From positions 1-54,884 of IMG/VR virus record IMGVR_UViG_3300020159_001695: 54,884 nucleotides of DNA; one strand, given 5' to 3'. Of the stretch, positions 7,382 through 13,989 are shown one piece after another (positions within the stretch are counted from its first letter, which is position 1; the number at the start of each line of letters is the position of its first letter). The position numbers were made by a program, and so were the translations under genes. A model generated the notes under the pieces. The model was not told the DNA's origin and made no database searches. It saw only the letters and a list, made by a program, of their open reading frames with translations. The DNA comes from a virus.

Positions 7382-8179
7382 ATGTATCAAGCAATCAACA
7401 ATGCTGCGCCTGAAGCTTACGTCACAAGAAAAAAATCAAGGGCAAAAATCTATCACTACAATAATCTCTTCTTCAATGATGAAGAAACATTTGAGATTGA
7501 ATTATTTAATCCGAAAACAAATCGTGTATTAGCCAAAATATGGTTAAATGGACAAGAAATATCTGGTTCAGGTATTATCGTAAATCCAGGTCAAAGAATT
7601 TTCTTAGAAAGATTTATTGATTCCAATAATAAGTTTGTATATAAAACATACGATATTGAAAACAATACACAATCATTAGAAGCGATTAGGAGTAATGGTG
7701 ATATTGAAATTAAATTCTATAACGAATATTTTAACACTAACACTTTTAACGATTTCCCTATATTTAAACCTACTATATGGTATGGGACAACAACCCCATC
7801 CACTAATATAGGTAGTACCACTAATATAGGTAGTACCACCACTGGTGGCTATTATGGTGGTAATATTACATACACGTCAAATAACGTAGGGTTTACATCG
7901 AATTCAAATACATCATACACATCAAATGTGGCTGGATCATTATCTCAGGCTAAATCAATTGAAACAGGTAGGATTGAAAAAGGTGAATCAAGTAGTCAAT
8001 CATTTGAAACATCTTATGGTAGTTTTAACGCTTTTTCAGCAAAAGAAGTGAAATATAAAATACTTCCAATGTCATCTAAACCAATTGAGGGTAAAGATTT
8101 AAAAAAATATTGTACCGAATGTGGTAAGGGTTTGAAAGATACCTTTAAATTTTGTCCGAGTTGCGGAACTAAGGTGTAA
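7382..8179 (+). CDS. Protein with beta-rich N-domain and C-terminal zinc ribbon
   Basis: 265 residues. Residues 25-115 look like a beta-sandwich (NDEETFEIELFNPKTNRVLA, IWLNGQEISGSGIIVNPGQRIFLERF). Residues 130-200 are a Ser/Thr/Gly/Asn linker with repeated NIGSTT. The C-terminus YCTECGKGLKDTFKFCPSCG is a four-cysteine zinc ribbon (CxxC-x12-CxxC). Similar beta-domain/zinc-ribbon proteins occur in large phages and giant viruses; their function is unknown to me. A bidirectional terminator follows. Confidence 0.7.
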   Translation: MYQAINNAAPEAYVTRKKSRAKIYHYNNLFFNDEETFEIELFNPKTNRVLAKIWLNGQEISGSGIIVNPGQRIFLERFIDSNNKFVYKTYDIENNTQSLEAIRSNGDIEIKFYNEYFNTNTFNDFPIFKPTIWYGTTTPSTNIGSTTNIGSTTTGGYYGGNITYTSNNVGFTSNSNTSYTSNVAGSLSQAKSIETGRIEKGESSSQSFETSYGSFNAFSAKEVKYKILPMSSKPIEGKDLKKYCTECGKGLKDTFKFCPSCGTKV

Positions 8180-8213
8180 GTCAAAAAACTAATTTGGATT
8201 CGCCAGAACAAAG

Positions 8214-8239
8214 AAAAACCCCTATTAAGGGGTTTTTTT
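8214..8239. terminator. Bidirectional intrinsic terminator
   Basis: Stem AAAAACCCC / GGGGTTTTT (9 bp) with loop TATTAA, T-run on the + strand and A-run (T-run on -) on the other side. It separates the convergent zinc-ribbon and HAD genes. Confidence 0.9.
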
Positions 8240-8831
8240 ATTTAAAATACTTTAAGATTTTTTCCTTTATACCTGATTGTTTTATTCCTTCATTAGATTT
8301 TCGTGTATGAACAAAATTAGTTAAACCATTTTCGTTAAATATATTACCTGAAATAGGTTCATATATACCAAGATTTAAGTCATCAACAGCAACCCAATTA
8401 GATACTTCCGGATGTTGTTCTAACCAATACTTAATTTCAATAACCCTTTCTTGTTCTAACATAGCGTAGTTATTAAATGTTGCCCACCATTTAGGATCAA
8501 TATCTTTAGTGAATGGAGTGATACCAATAGGAGTTTTTATAATACCTTGTGATAAATAATACTCACCCAACTCTTCTAATGTAGCGTGATATCTCCAATC
8601 AGATGACACCACAATTTCAGCACCTGTCTCCACCAATATTTCATTTAATATTTTAACCGCCTTTTTATCAAAATCGTCAAATCTAACCCCAACCGGAGCA
8701 TCACTAAGAAATTTAGAAGATTCCGGATTACTTGAACGATATTTAGACCATTTCTTTTGCCTACCACCCCAATTACTGGATAGACATATTACACCATCAT
8801 TATCCAAAAATAAAATTGATTTTTTTTCCAT
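8238..8831 (-). CDS. HAD-superfamily protein (HAD_SAK_2-like)
   Basis: 197 residues. Motif I is ILFLDNDGVI with nucleophile Asp10 and acid/base Asp12; motif II is the IVVSSDWR strand (Ser in place of Thr is normal for this group); a late acidic motif WVAVDDLNLG supplies the Mg-binding Asp pair. The SSDWR form is typical of HAD domains linked to RNA repair ('Swiss army knife') and of phage HADs. It likely removes phosphate from a nucleotide or an RNA end; the substrate is not visible. Its start follows the stop of the upstream 104-aa gene with no gap, so both share the host-type promoter at 9150. Confidence 0.8.
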   Translation of the reverse strand: MEKKSILFLDNDGVICLSSNWGGRQKKWSKYRSSNPESSKFLSDAPVGVRFDDFDKKAVKILNEILVETGAEIVVSSDWRYHATLEELGEYYLSQGIIKTPIGITPFTKDIDPKWWATFNNYAMLEQERVIEIKYWLEQHPEVSNWVAVDDLNLGIYEPISGNIFNENGLTNFVHTRKSNEGIKQSGIKEKILKYFK

Positions 8832-9146
8832 TTACGTTGTTTTCTTTTTACGACCTCTCGTTGATTTTACTTTATTAGTTGTTGTTAAATCTCTACCATC
8901 ATATAATTTAACTTGATCCAAAAAATAACAATATTTAGATACCCCTGACATTCCGATAACACATTCCACACCACCTGTTTTAAACCCTGGAGTTCCTTCA
9001 GAATGAACTTTATATATTATAAATAATTCTTTTTTACCCGCCACCATAACGGTTTTACCAATATCAGATACTTTTATTTCATCAGGGTTTTCAAATGCTA
9101 AGTAAGATAAGCCACTTTTTGTTTGTTTTGTTATTGTTTTTTCCAT
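8832..9146 (-). CDS. Hypothetical protein under a host-type promoter
   Basis: 104 residues from ATG at 9146; a TTG two codons upstream would also be possible, but the -10 box ends at 9150, which excludes it. Composition is beta-rich with conserved-looking SDIGKTVMVAGKKELFIIYKV and GVECVIGMSGVSKYCYF sections, ending in a basic tail (RGRKKKTT). No family recognised. It forms a two-gene operon with the HAD protein. Confidence 0.65.
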   Translation of the reverse strand: MEKTITKQTKSGLSYLAFENPDEIKVSDIGKTVMVAGKKELFIIYKVHSEGTPGFKTGGVECVIGMSGVSKYCYFLDQVKLYDGRDLTTTNKVKSTRGRKKKTT

Positions 9147-9149
9147 ACA

Positions 9150-9180
9150 CAAATATAATACTTTTTCTTACAATTACAAA
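9150..9180 (-). promoter_or_regulatory. Bacteroidota-type promoter TTTG-N19-TATATTTG
   Basis: On the minus strand TTTG (9180-9177), 19 nt, TATATTTG (9157-9150), then tgt and ATG. This is the consensus -33/-7 pair of Bacteroidota housekeeping sigma factor (TTTG, TAnnTTTG). The box ends 3 nt before the start codon, implying a leaderless or nearly leaderless mRNA. The same spacing occurs at 35657-35687. Confidence 0.8.
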
Positions 9181-9203
9181 ACAAAAATAAAAAAAATTAA
9201 GGT

Positions 9204-9293
9204 ATGGTAGGTATATTATTTATTTTAACCATTATTTCGTTTATATTTCTACATATAAGATTTAAAAATAATGGAAAATATAGGAAATGGTAA
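9204..9293 (+). CDS. Possible 29-aa membrane peptide
   Basis: ATG at 9204, TAA at 9291. The peptide is MVG followed by a hydrophobic run ILFILTIISFIFL, then a basic tail HIRFKNNGKYRKW: one membrane helix with a positive inside end. It overlaps the start of the zinc-ribbon gene by 23 nt. Such tiny phage membrane peptides exist, but an A+T-rich spacer can produce this by chance. Confidence 0.35.
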   Translation: MVGILFILTIISFIFLHIRFKNNGKYRKW

Positions 9294-9486
9294 AATTGTC
9301 AGCGTTCCAAAGGCGGTATTGGAACAACCTGATTATCAATGTGAATGTGGGAGCACCACATTTAAAGAGCTTTTAAAGGTTAAAAAAATATCCGCATTGC
9401 TATCCCCTACTGGTAGGGAGGCTTTAATACCTTACGAGGTGTTAGTATGTAATAAATGTGAAAAAGAAATTGATTTAAAACTATGA
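9271..9486 (+). CDS. Small zinc-ribbon protein
   Basis: 71 residues with CECG near residue 24 and CNKC near residue 60, a typical two-knuckle zinc ribbon split by KVKKISALLSPTGREALIPYEVLV. The 'KKISALLSPTG' middle is shared, as I recall, with small proteins of T4-like marine phages. The stop overlaps the start of the first thioredoxin gene (ATGA), so all are translated together. It may bind nucleic acid or act as a redox-sensitive zinc switch, given the thioredoxins downstream; this is inference. Confidence 0.65.
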   Translation: MENIGNGKIVSVPKAVLEQPDYQCECGSTTFKELLKVKKISALLSPTGREALIPYEVLVCNKCEKEIDLKL

Positions 9487-9818
9487 TAATTAACTTAGAG
9501 GGTATAAATAAGTTTGATTTAAACCAAGAAAAACTTAGTATGATTTGTTTCACCGCTAAATGGTGTGGTCCTTGTAATCATATGAAACCAACAATTGAAG
9601 AAATATCGGAAGAATATAAAGATTCGGTTGATGTTTATAATGTTGATGTTGATGTTAATAAAGAATTTGTGGATTCAACATTCCGTATTCCTATTGTTCC
9701 AGCATTTTACTTTGTAAAGAATGAAATATTAATGATGAATAAGGAAGGTTCTTTAGTGAAAGAACAAATAATTGAAATTATAAAAGAAATTGAAAATAAT
9801 GAAAGTAATACAAAATAA
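9483..9818 (+). CDS. Thioredoxin 1
   Basis: 111 residues. The active site AKWCGPC lies at about residues 28-34 after the strand MICFTA; the cis-proline is in IPIVPAFYF. It is a complete thioredoxin fold, about the size of the E. coli protein. It would reduce disulfides in the cytoplasm or serve as a polymerase processivity partner (as in T7) or ribonucleotide reductase electron donor. It overlaps the next thioredoxin gene by 20 nt. The helix after the active site (MKPTIEEISEEYKD) is very acidic. Confidence 0.9.
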   Translation: MIINLEGINKFDLNQEKLSMICFTAKWCGPCNHMKPTIEEISEEYKDSVDVYNVDVDVNKEFVDSTFRIPIVPAFYFVKNEILMMNKEGSLVKEQIIEIIKEIENNESNTK

Positions 9819-10104
9819 CGAATTAAATTTAAACAATGAAAAGGTAAGTATATTATACTTCAGTGCATCTTGGTGTGGTCCTTGTAAAATATTAAAACCT
9901 GTAATGGAAGAAATTTCAAAAGAAATGTCTGATAATATTGATATTAATTATGTCGATATCAATGATAATATGGAATTGTCCGGTAAATATGAGATTATGT
10001 CAGTCCCAACACTTTTATTCGTTAAAGAAGGTGAGATTAAAAATAAAATTGTGGGATTGCAACCAAAAACAAATATTGTTCATGCAATCAATAACATCCA
10101 ATAA
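9799..10104 (+). CDS. Thioredoxin 2
   Basis: 101 residues from ATG at 9799, preferred over a TTG at 9790. The active site SASWCGPCK and cis-proline MSVPTLLF are intact. The sequence is clearly paralogous to thioredoxin 1 (shared YxSAxWCGPC, KPxxEEIS, VDxxVN-type strands) but has diverged strongly, so the duplication is not recent. Two thioredoxins side by side suggest different client proteins. The 39-aa ORF follows after 4 nt. Confidence 0.9.
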   Translation: MKVIQNNELNLNNEKVSILYFSASWCGPCKILKPVMEEISKEMSDNIDINYVDINDNMELSGKYEIMSVPTLLFVKEGEIKNKIVGLQPKTNIVHAINNIQ

Positions 10105-10108
10105 AAAA

Positions 10109-10228
10109 ATGACAGATAGTATTTTATTACAAGAAATCCTTGAAATGATAAAAACCACGCCGAATGACATGGTTTTAGGTGAAAAGGTTAGAAAATTATA
10201 TACTCAGAGTATTAATTCTGAAAAATAG
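10109..10228 (+). CDS. Small hypothetical protein (39 aa)
   Basis: ATG at 10109, 4 nt after the thioredoxin 2 stop. The product has a helical N-terminus (ILLQEILEMIKTTPNDMVLGEKVRKLY). It probably belongs to the thioredoxin operon. Its last 17 nt overlap tail-to-tail with the receiver-like gene on the other strand. Unknown function. Confidence 0.5.
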   Translation: MTDSILLQEILEMIKTTPNDMVLGEKVRKLYTQSINSEK

Positions 10229-10565
10229 CTTTTTCTATAATATGTGTATTTGATTTCAATATCGGGTTGCTGATATAACTATTAATAGCAGGATATTTAG
10301 CAAAGAATTCAGATTCAAACTTATCCGTTAGAACATAAATAGGGGTGTCTTTTTGACACCCTTTTATTTTATCAATATTTCCTTTAACTAAACCCTTTTC
10401 AATTACAATTAAATCTACTTGGTTTTTAGTTAAAAAATTCAATGCGAAATTAGCGTCTATAAAATCATATGTTATAACACCTTTAAGGTTGTTATTTATA
10501 ATTTTAGAATTAAGGATATTTGATAGTATATCCTCATCAATTATCGCCACTCTTTTATAACACAT
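10212..10565 (-). CDS. Degenerate response-regulator receiver (CheY-like) protein
   Basis: 117 residues with the alternating beta/alpha pattern of a receiver domain: RVAIIDEDILSNILNSKI (acidic pair Asp10-Asp12), DLIVIEKG, PIYVLTDK and a final helix. The phosphoacceptor aspartate is replaced by Glu56 (DLIVIE in place of DLIxxD), and the conserved lysine near the end is Asn (SNP). Thr80 is kept. This is a pseudo-receiver that could mimic the phosphorylated state and interfere with host two-component or other signalling. It is a stand-alone domain with no output module. Family call moderate. Confidence 0.65.
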   Translation of the reverse strand: MCYKRVAIIDEDILSNILNSKIINNNLKGVITYDFIDANFALNFLTKNQVDLIVIEKGLVKGNIDKIKGCQKDTPIYVLTDKFESEFFAKYPAINSYISNPILKSNTHIIEKAIFQN

Positions 10566-10583
10566 ATTATTAGTATAATATTT

Positions 10584-11072
10584 TTAATACACGAGTATGC
10601 AACGATCCGGGCGTAATGTTACTGCAATATCTGCAATATCATTAGAACTATAATCTAATGAACCAAAATTAGCTGACGTGATAAATGTTCCTTCTAATCT
10701 CCATTTTTGAACTACAGCTCCTGGTGGGTCTAATAATTCTAAATCAATATCTTTTTTATAACCCGCTGCGTAACCCATACGACCTGTTACTGATTCAGCG
10801 CATAAACGAACCCATTCCATAAGTGCTTGTGATGCTGAAGGTCCAATTGGATCTTTGAAATTAACGTCAATTGTTCCCCAAGTAAATCTACCTGCTACAT
10901 ATGTAGAAGTATTTAAGAATGGAACTTCTGTCCCCTCAATTGTTATTGTTGGTCTTGATGCTGATGTAACATACCATTCGTTAATACCTAAAGTTGATGG
11001 GAATCTTACGATAAACCTATTTTTTCTTAACGGTTCAAATGGTAATGGTATTTTGCTTAATAAATCTGCCAT
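10584..11072 (-). CDS. 19: Tail tube protein (gp19-like)
   Basis: 162 residues, essentially the length of T4 gp19 (163). It has the family N-terminus PLPFEPLRKNRFIVRFP, then GINEWYVTSASRPTITI, FLNTSTYVAGRFTWGTIDV and GPSASQALMEWVRL, and ends with the beta-strand IADIAVTLRPDRCILVY. It polymerises in hexameric rings as the inner tube of the contractile tail through which DNA passes. In T4, gene 19 follows the sheath gene 18; here it lies about 27 kb from the sheath and next to the capsid cluster. A late-type octamer lies 32 nt upstream. Confidence 0.92.
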   Translation of the reverse strand: MADLLSKIPLPFEPLRKNRFIVRFPSTLGINEWYVTSASRPTITIEGTEVPFLNTSTYVAGRFTWGTIDVNFKDPIGPSASQALMEWVRLCAESVTGRMGYAAGYKKDIDLELLDPPGAVVQKWRLEGTFITSANFGSLDYSSNDIADIAVTLRPDRCILVY

Positions 11073-11104
11073 ATTTTTTTAATTTAAATTTTTATCTTTA
11101 TACA

Positions 11105-11113
11105 TATAAATAG
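11105..11113 (-). promoter_or_regulatory. Late-type motif CTATTTATA upstream of tail tube gene
   Basis: Minus-strand CTATTTATA, 32 nt before the ATG at 11072, so this gene would have a short untranslated leader. Same spacing class as the sites before the scaffold and sheath genes. Confidence 0.5.
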
Positions 11114-11130
11114 TGTGTTTTCATAAATAT

Positions 11131-11355
11131 TCATTCACCACTATTTTTCTTATTTTTTTTAGACAAGTAGAAATATAAAGAGAATAAACACCCAGATATG
11201 AGGTAAAAAATTGAAACTGTAATCCAATATGAACCTGTCAGGTTGAGGATACTGAAAAAAATCATATCGTAACCAAACGGATTGAAGAACATTGCTGTCA
11301 TCAATATGGCGGTTAGATAATTTTCTTTTATCTTGTTTTGAATCTTTAAAATCAT
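11131..11355 (-). CDS. Two-helix membrane protein
   Basis: 74 residues. A short basic N-terminus (KIQNKIKENY), two membrane helices (LTAILMTAMFFNPFGYDMIFFSIL and ITVSIFYLISGCLFSLYFYL) and a basic tail (SKKNKKNSGE). The NPFGYD and LTGSYW elements look conserved and I recall similar proteins in T4-like marine phages. An overlapping 70-aa frame (11159-11371) lacks this pattern and was not chosen. It may insert in the host inner membrane; role unknown. Confidence 0.7.
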   Translation of the reverse strand: MILKIQNKIKENYLTAILMTAMFFNPFGYDMIFFSILNLTGSYWITVSIFYLISGCLFSLYFYLSKKNKKNSGE

Positions 11356-11480
11356 TACGTTTCGTGTCCATATCTTAAAAGGGTTTATTTACTTAAAACA
11401 ACTACTTATTCATTGCTAGTCAATAAATACACGATAAATAAAAAAATGAATATTTTTTTTTATATACGATTATTTTTACC

Positions 11481-11488
11481 TATATTTG
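11481..11488 (+). promoter_or_regulatory. Host-type -7 box TATATTTG
   Basis: TATATTTG, 22 nt before the ATG at 11511. No clear TTTG is found at the -33 position, where a T-run lies instead. It probably drives the 177-aa gene early. Confidence 0.55.
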
Positions 11489-11510
11489 CATATAATAATG
11501 ATATTGTATT

Positions 11511-12044
11511 ATGACATTTAAAAATAAAGACTTAAAAGTATTTGTAAGATTTGGCGGTGTTAATCTTAAAACCCAAAAAGGTTATGAGTTTAATCCTACT
11601 ACTTTCCATAAACCACCAACCAGACGTGGATTTTATGCCATGCCTAAAATCGCTCAAGAATATTTTCTTATAGGTTCAATAAATGAAACCCAACCGGGGA
11701 TTGTTGCAAAATTAAAAGATAATGAAGATTATTTTGATTGGGATAAAAAACGTAAAAAATCAATGTCTTTAAGAAGAAAAGAATTTAAGAAGGTTAAAGG
11801 TTTTATATGGCATCATCTTAGTGATTATTGTGATATGAATGAAATTGTTGCAATTCACGGTTCTTGGGTTAAAACAACCATACATCATTGGGAAATCGCC
11901 TTTAAAAGAATGTCAATTAAATATAGGTACGGTGAGGCTAAACAAGGTTTTGACTTCTCAGTTAATTCTATTAATAACGCTAAAGGTATTATAGGTTTTT
12001 ATTCTAAAGACCATTGTGAAGTTTTTTTTGATGAAAAAGTTTAA
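11511..12044 (+). CDS. Hypothetical protein under a host-type promoter
   Basis: 177 residues, basic. Distinct segments are LKVFVRFGGVNLKTQKGYEF, FHKPPTRRGFYAMPKIAQEYF and FIWHHLSDYCD...IVAIHGSWVKTTIHHWEIAF. Conserved-looking Arg, His and Trp residues suggest an enzyme or nucleic-acid binding protein, but I recognise no family. It stands alone on the + strand between minus-strand structural genes, with a TATATTTG box upstream and a strong bidirectional terminator downstream: a self-contained accessory gene. Confidence 0.7.
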   Translation: MTFKNKDLKVFVRFGGVNLKTQKGYEFNPTTFHKPPTRRGFYAMPKIAQEYFLIGSINETQPGIVAKLKDNEDYFDWDKKRKKSMSLRRKEFKKVKGFIWHHLSDYCDMNEIVAIHGSWVKTTIHHWEIAFKRMSIKYRYGEAKQGFDFSVNSINNAKGIIGFYSKDHCEVFFDEKV

Positions 12045-12062
12045 TTTAAAATAAAAAATAGC

Positions 12063-12097
12063 AAAAAAAAAGGTGGAATAATATCCACCTTTTTTTA
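12063..12097. terminator. Bidirectional intrinsic terminator
   Basis: Stem GGTGGA / TCCACC with loop ATAATA, flanked by nine A on the left and seven T on the right. It serves both the + strand 177-aa gene and the - strand major capsid gene. Confidence 0.9.
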
Positions 12098-12113
12098 TAG
12101 AGTTTAATTAAGA

Positions 12114-13955
12114 TTATCTTAATTCTGCAATGTTAAATGTTCTAACACCATCTACTGTGATAACACCATAGAACCTATTGTTCAACACCTTAGTTGCGTA
12201 TCTAGTCATGATACCTTTAATAGGTGCGAAAGTGAATGGATTATACATAGTTGGAGTTAATTGTAATGGAACGTATGGAGCATATACATAACCAGTATCT
12301 AACATAGATGAACCTTTGTGTCCGATTAACACTTTGTTAGCTGGGAAGTATGGATCTCTATACACTTTGTATCTTCCTTGAAGAGTTCCAATTTTTTCAA
12401 TACCCATATTGTATTGATCTTCTTCAGGGTTAGCGTTTGAAACGTGGAAGTATTGTAAATCATCAAAGATTGCTGAAACTTCAGCTGAACAAACGATCCA
12501 GTTAGCACCACCTCTTAAAGTTGATTTGAAGATTTGAGCTGAAATTTGATTGATTGCTGTAATCAATGTTTGGTTCCAGTCTTTTTGAGTATATGGAGCT
12601 TGACCTGCTGAGAATCTCTTCCAACCGTTCCAATCCCATCTTAATCTCCAAGCCGCTGCTTTTCTTAAATCTCTCAAGATTTCTCTATCAATTTCCGCTG
12701 CGATTTCTTCAGATAAAATAGCTGTTAATTCAGCTTCTGCGTCAATGTTATGGAATGCACTAACGTCTTGAGCCATTTCAGGAGACCATTGTGCTCTTAA
12801 TTTTCTTTCTGTTACAGAGATTGTTACTGAATCTAATTCGAAAGAAACTTCACCTAAAGCTGCTTCAAATTCTAATTCTCTATATTGTCTCCATTTAGCT
12901 GAGAAGTTTGAGAATGTTTCACCCGCACTACCTGGTAAGTATGTACCAACGTAACCATCTACTGAATCACAAGAAATACAAGCTGGACAACTTAAATCTA
13001 CCTCAACATACATTTTACCACTAGCATTACAAACATCTTGAGCTGATGAAAGTACTGATTGACCACCTAAATTACCTGTTACTTGAGCCCAATAATCAAC
13101 GATTTGTCTTGAATATTTTTGAGTTACAACTCTAAATTCTAAAGGTGAATTAGCTGCGTATGATATAGTTGAACCTTTACCTGAGCCAAGACCACCTGTT
13201 GAACCTGTACAACAGAATAAATTAGTGTCATTTAACATTTGGAATGACGCTAAGAATTCTTCAGTATCCATTTCATTACCATTAGGTCCAATGATTTTAC
13301 CAGCCCCACCTGAAGTGAAACCTGTTACTTCTAAAGTTGCATATCTTGTACAACCTGAAGCATTAACAGCTGTAACTGTATTAAACTGTGAAGTGCCTGC
13401 TGATAAAGTAACTAAACTAACGATTTTCAATGCACCTGTTGTGAATTCTTGGTAAGCACCTTTAGATCTGTCAAACAATTGGTTGTTATCTAAACCTGAA
13501 GTTGAATCATAGTAAGAATCATACAAGTTAGTTGATTGGAAAGGTGTGTTTGTAGTATCAGCATTTGGATAACCAAATGGATTTGAATGTTGCCATACAC
13601 CACCAACATTTGTTCTCTGAGAAATTTTAGGAACGAAGAAGAAAATTCTACCAATCGGCATGTTCAAAGCTTGAACTGAAACGATTTCGTTAGCTAATAA
13701 TTTTGAGAATACCCTTCTAATGATAGGGAATACTACTGTTTCGAAAGAACCTGCTGAATCTGTTGCAGTTGCTTCGTTAATTAAAAACGATGCTTGATTT
13801 TCGAATAATTGAGCCACATTGTCTTTAGTGTGACCATCTAAACCTTCAAGAAAGCCCATTCTATCCCATTTTTGGATAGTTTGCTCTCTTACAAGTTTCA
13901 TTTGTTTTAATCCGATGTTTCCTACTTCACCAGATTTTAATAAAAAACTACTCAT
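12114..13955 (-). CDS. 23: Major capsid protein (gp23-like) precursor
   Basis: 613 residues, longer than T4 gp23 (521). Family hallmarks: MGFLEGLDGHTKDNVAQLFENQ at the N-terminus, GSFETVVFPIIRRVF, IVSVQALNMPIGRIFFF, and the P-domain core SVTERKLRAQWSPEMAQDVSAFHNIDAEAELTAILS. A prohead-protease site of the T4 type (hydrophobic-x-Glu) lies at INE61-A62, which would remove a 61-residue propeptide as gp21 does in T4. Residues about 180-345 hold an insertion with a CPACISC cluster (Cys323, 326, 329) and further cysteines at 202, 248, 249 and 309, possibly metal-binding or disulfide-forming. There is no own late-type motif; it is probably read from the scaffold promoter. Confidence 0.96.
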   Translation of the reverse strand: MSSFLLKSGEVGNIGLKQMKLVREQTIQKWDRMGFLEGLDGHTKDNVAQLFENQASFLINEATATDSAGSFETVVFPIIRRVFSKLLANEIVSVQALNMPIGRIFFFVPKISQRTNVGGVWQHSNPFGYPNADTTNTPFQSTNLYDSYYDSTSGLDNNQLFDRSKGAYQEFTTGALKIVSLVTLSAGTSQFNTVTAVNASGCTRYATLEVTGFTSGGAGKIIGPNGNEMDTEEFLASFQMLNDTNLFCCTGSTGGLGSGKGSTISYAANSPLEFRVVTQKYSRQIVDYWAQVTGNLGGQSVLSSAQDVCNASGKMYVEVDLSCPACISCDSVDGYVGTYLPGSAGETFSNFSAKWRQYRELEFEAALGEVSFELDSVTISVTERKLRAQWSPEMAQDVSAFHNIDAEAELTAILSEEIAAEIDREILRDLRKAAAWRLRWDWNGWKRFSAGQAPYTQKDWNQTLITAINQISAQIFKSTLRGGANWIVCSAEVSAIFDDLQYFHVSNANPEEDQYNMGIEKIGTLQGRYKVYRDPYFPANKVLIGHKGSSMLDTGYVYAPYVPLQLTPTMYNPFTFAPIKGIMTRYATKVLNNRFYGVITVDGVRTFNIAELR

Positions 13956-13989
13956 AGTTGTTATTTGTTTATTTGTTTTATTTTATTTA

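Noticed and set aside
9790-9798. TTG start three codons before thioredoxin 2
   Set aside because: ATG at 9799 gives a normal thioredoxin N-terminus and no other gene here needs a TTG start.
11159-11371. Alternative 70-aa frame overlapping the membrane protein gene
   Set aside because: It lacks the two clear membrane helices and the NPFGYD/LTGSYW pattern of the 74-aa frame.
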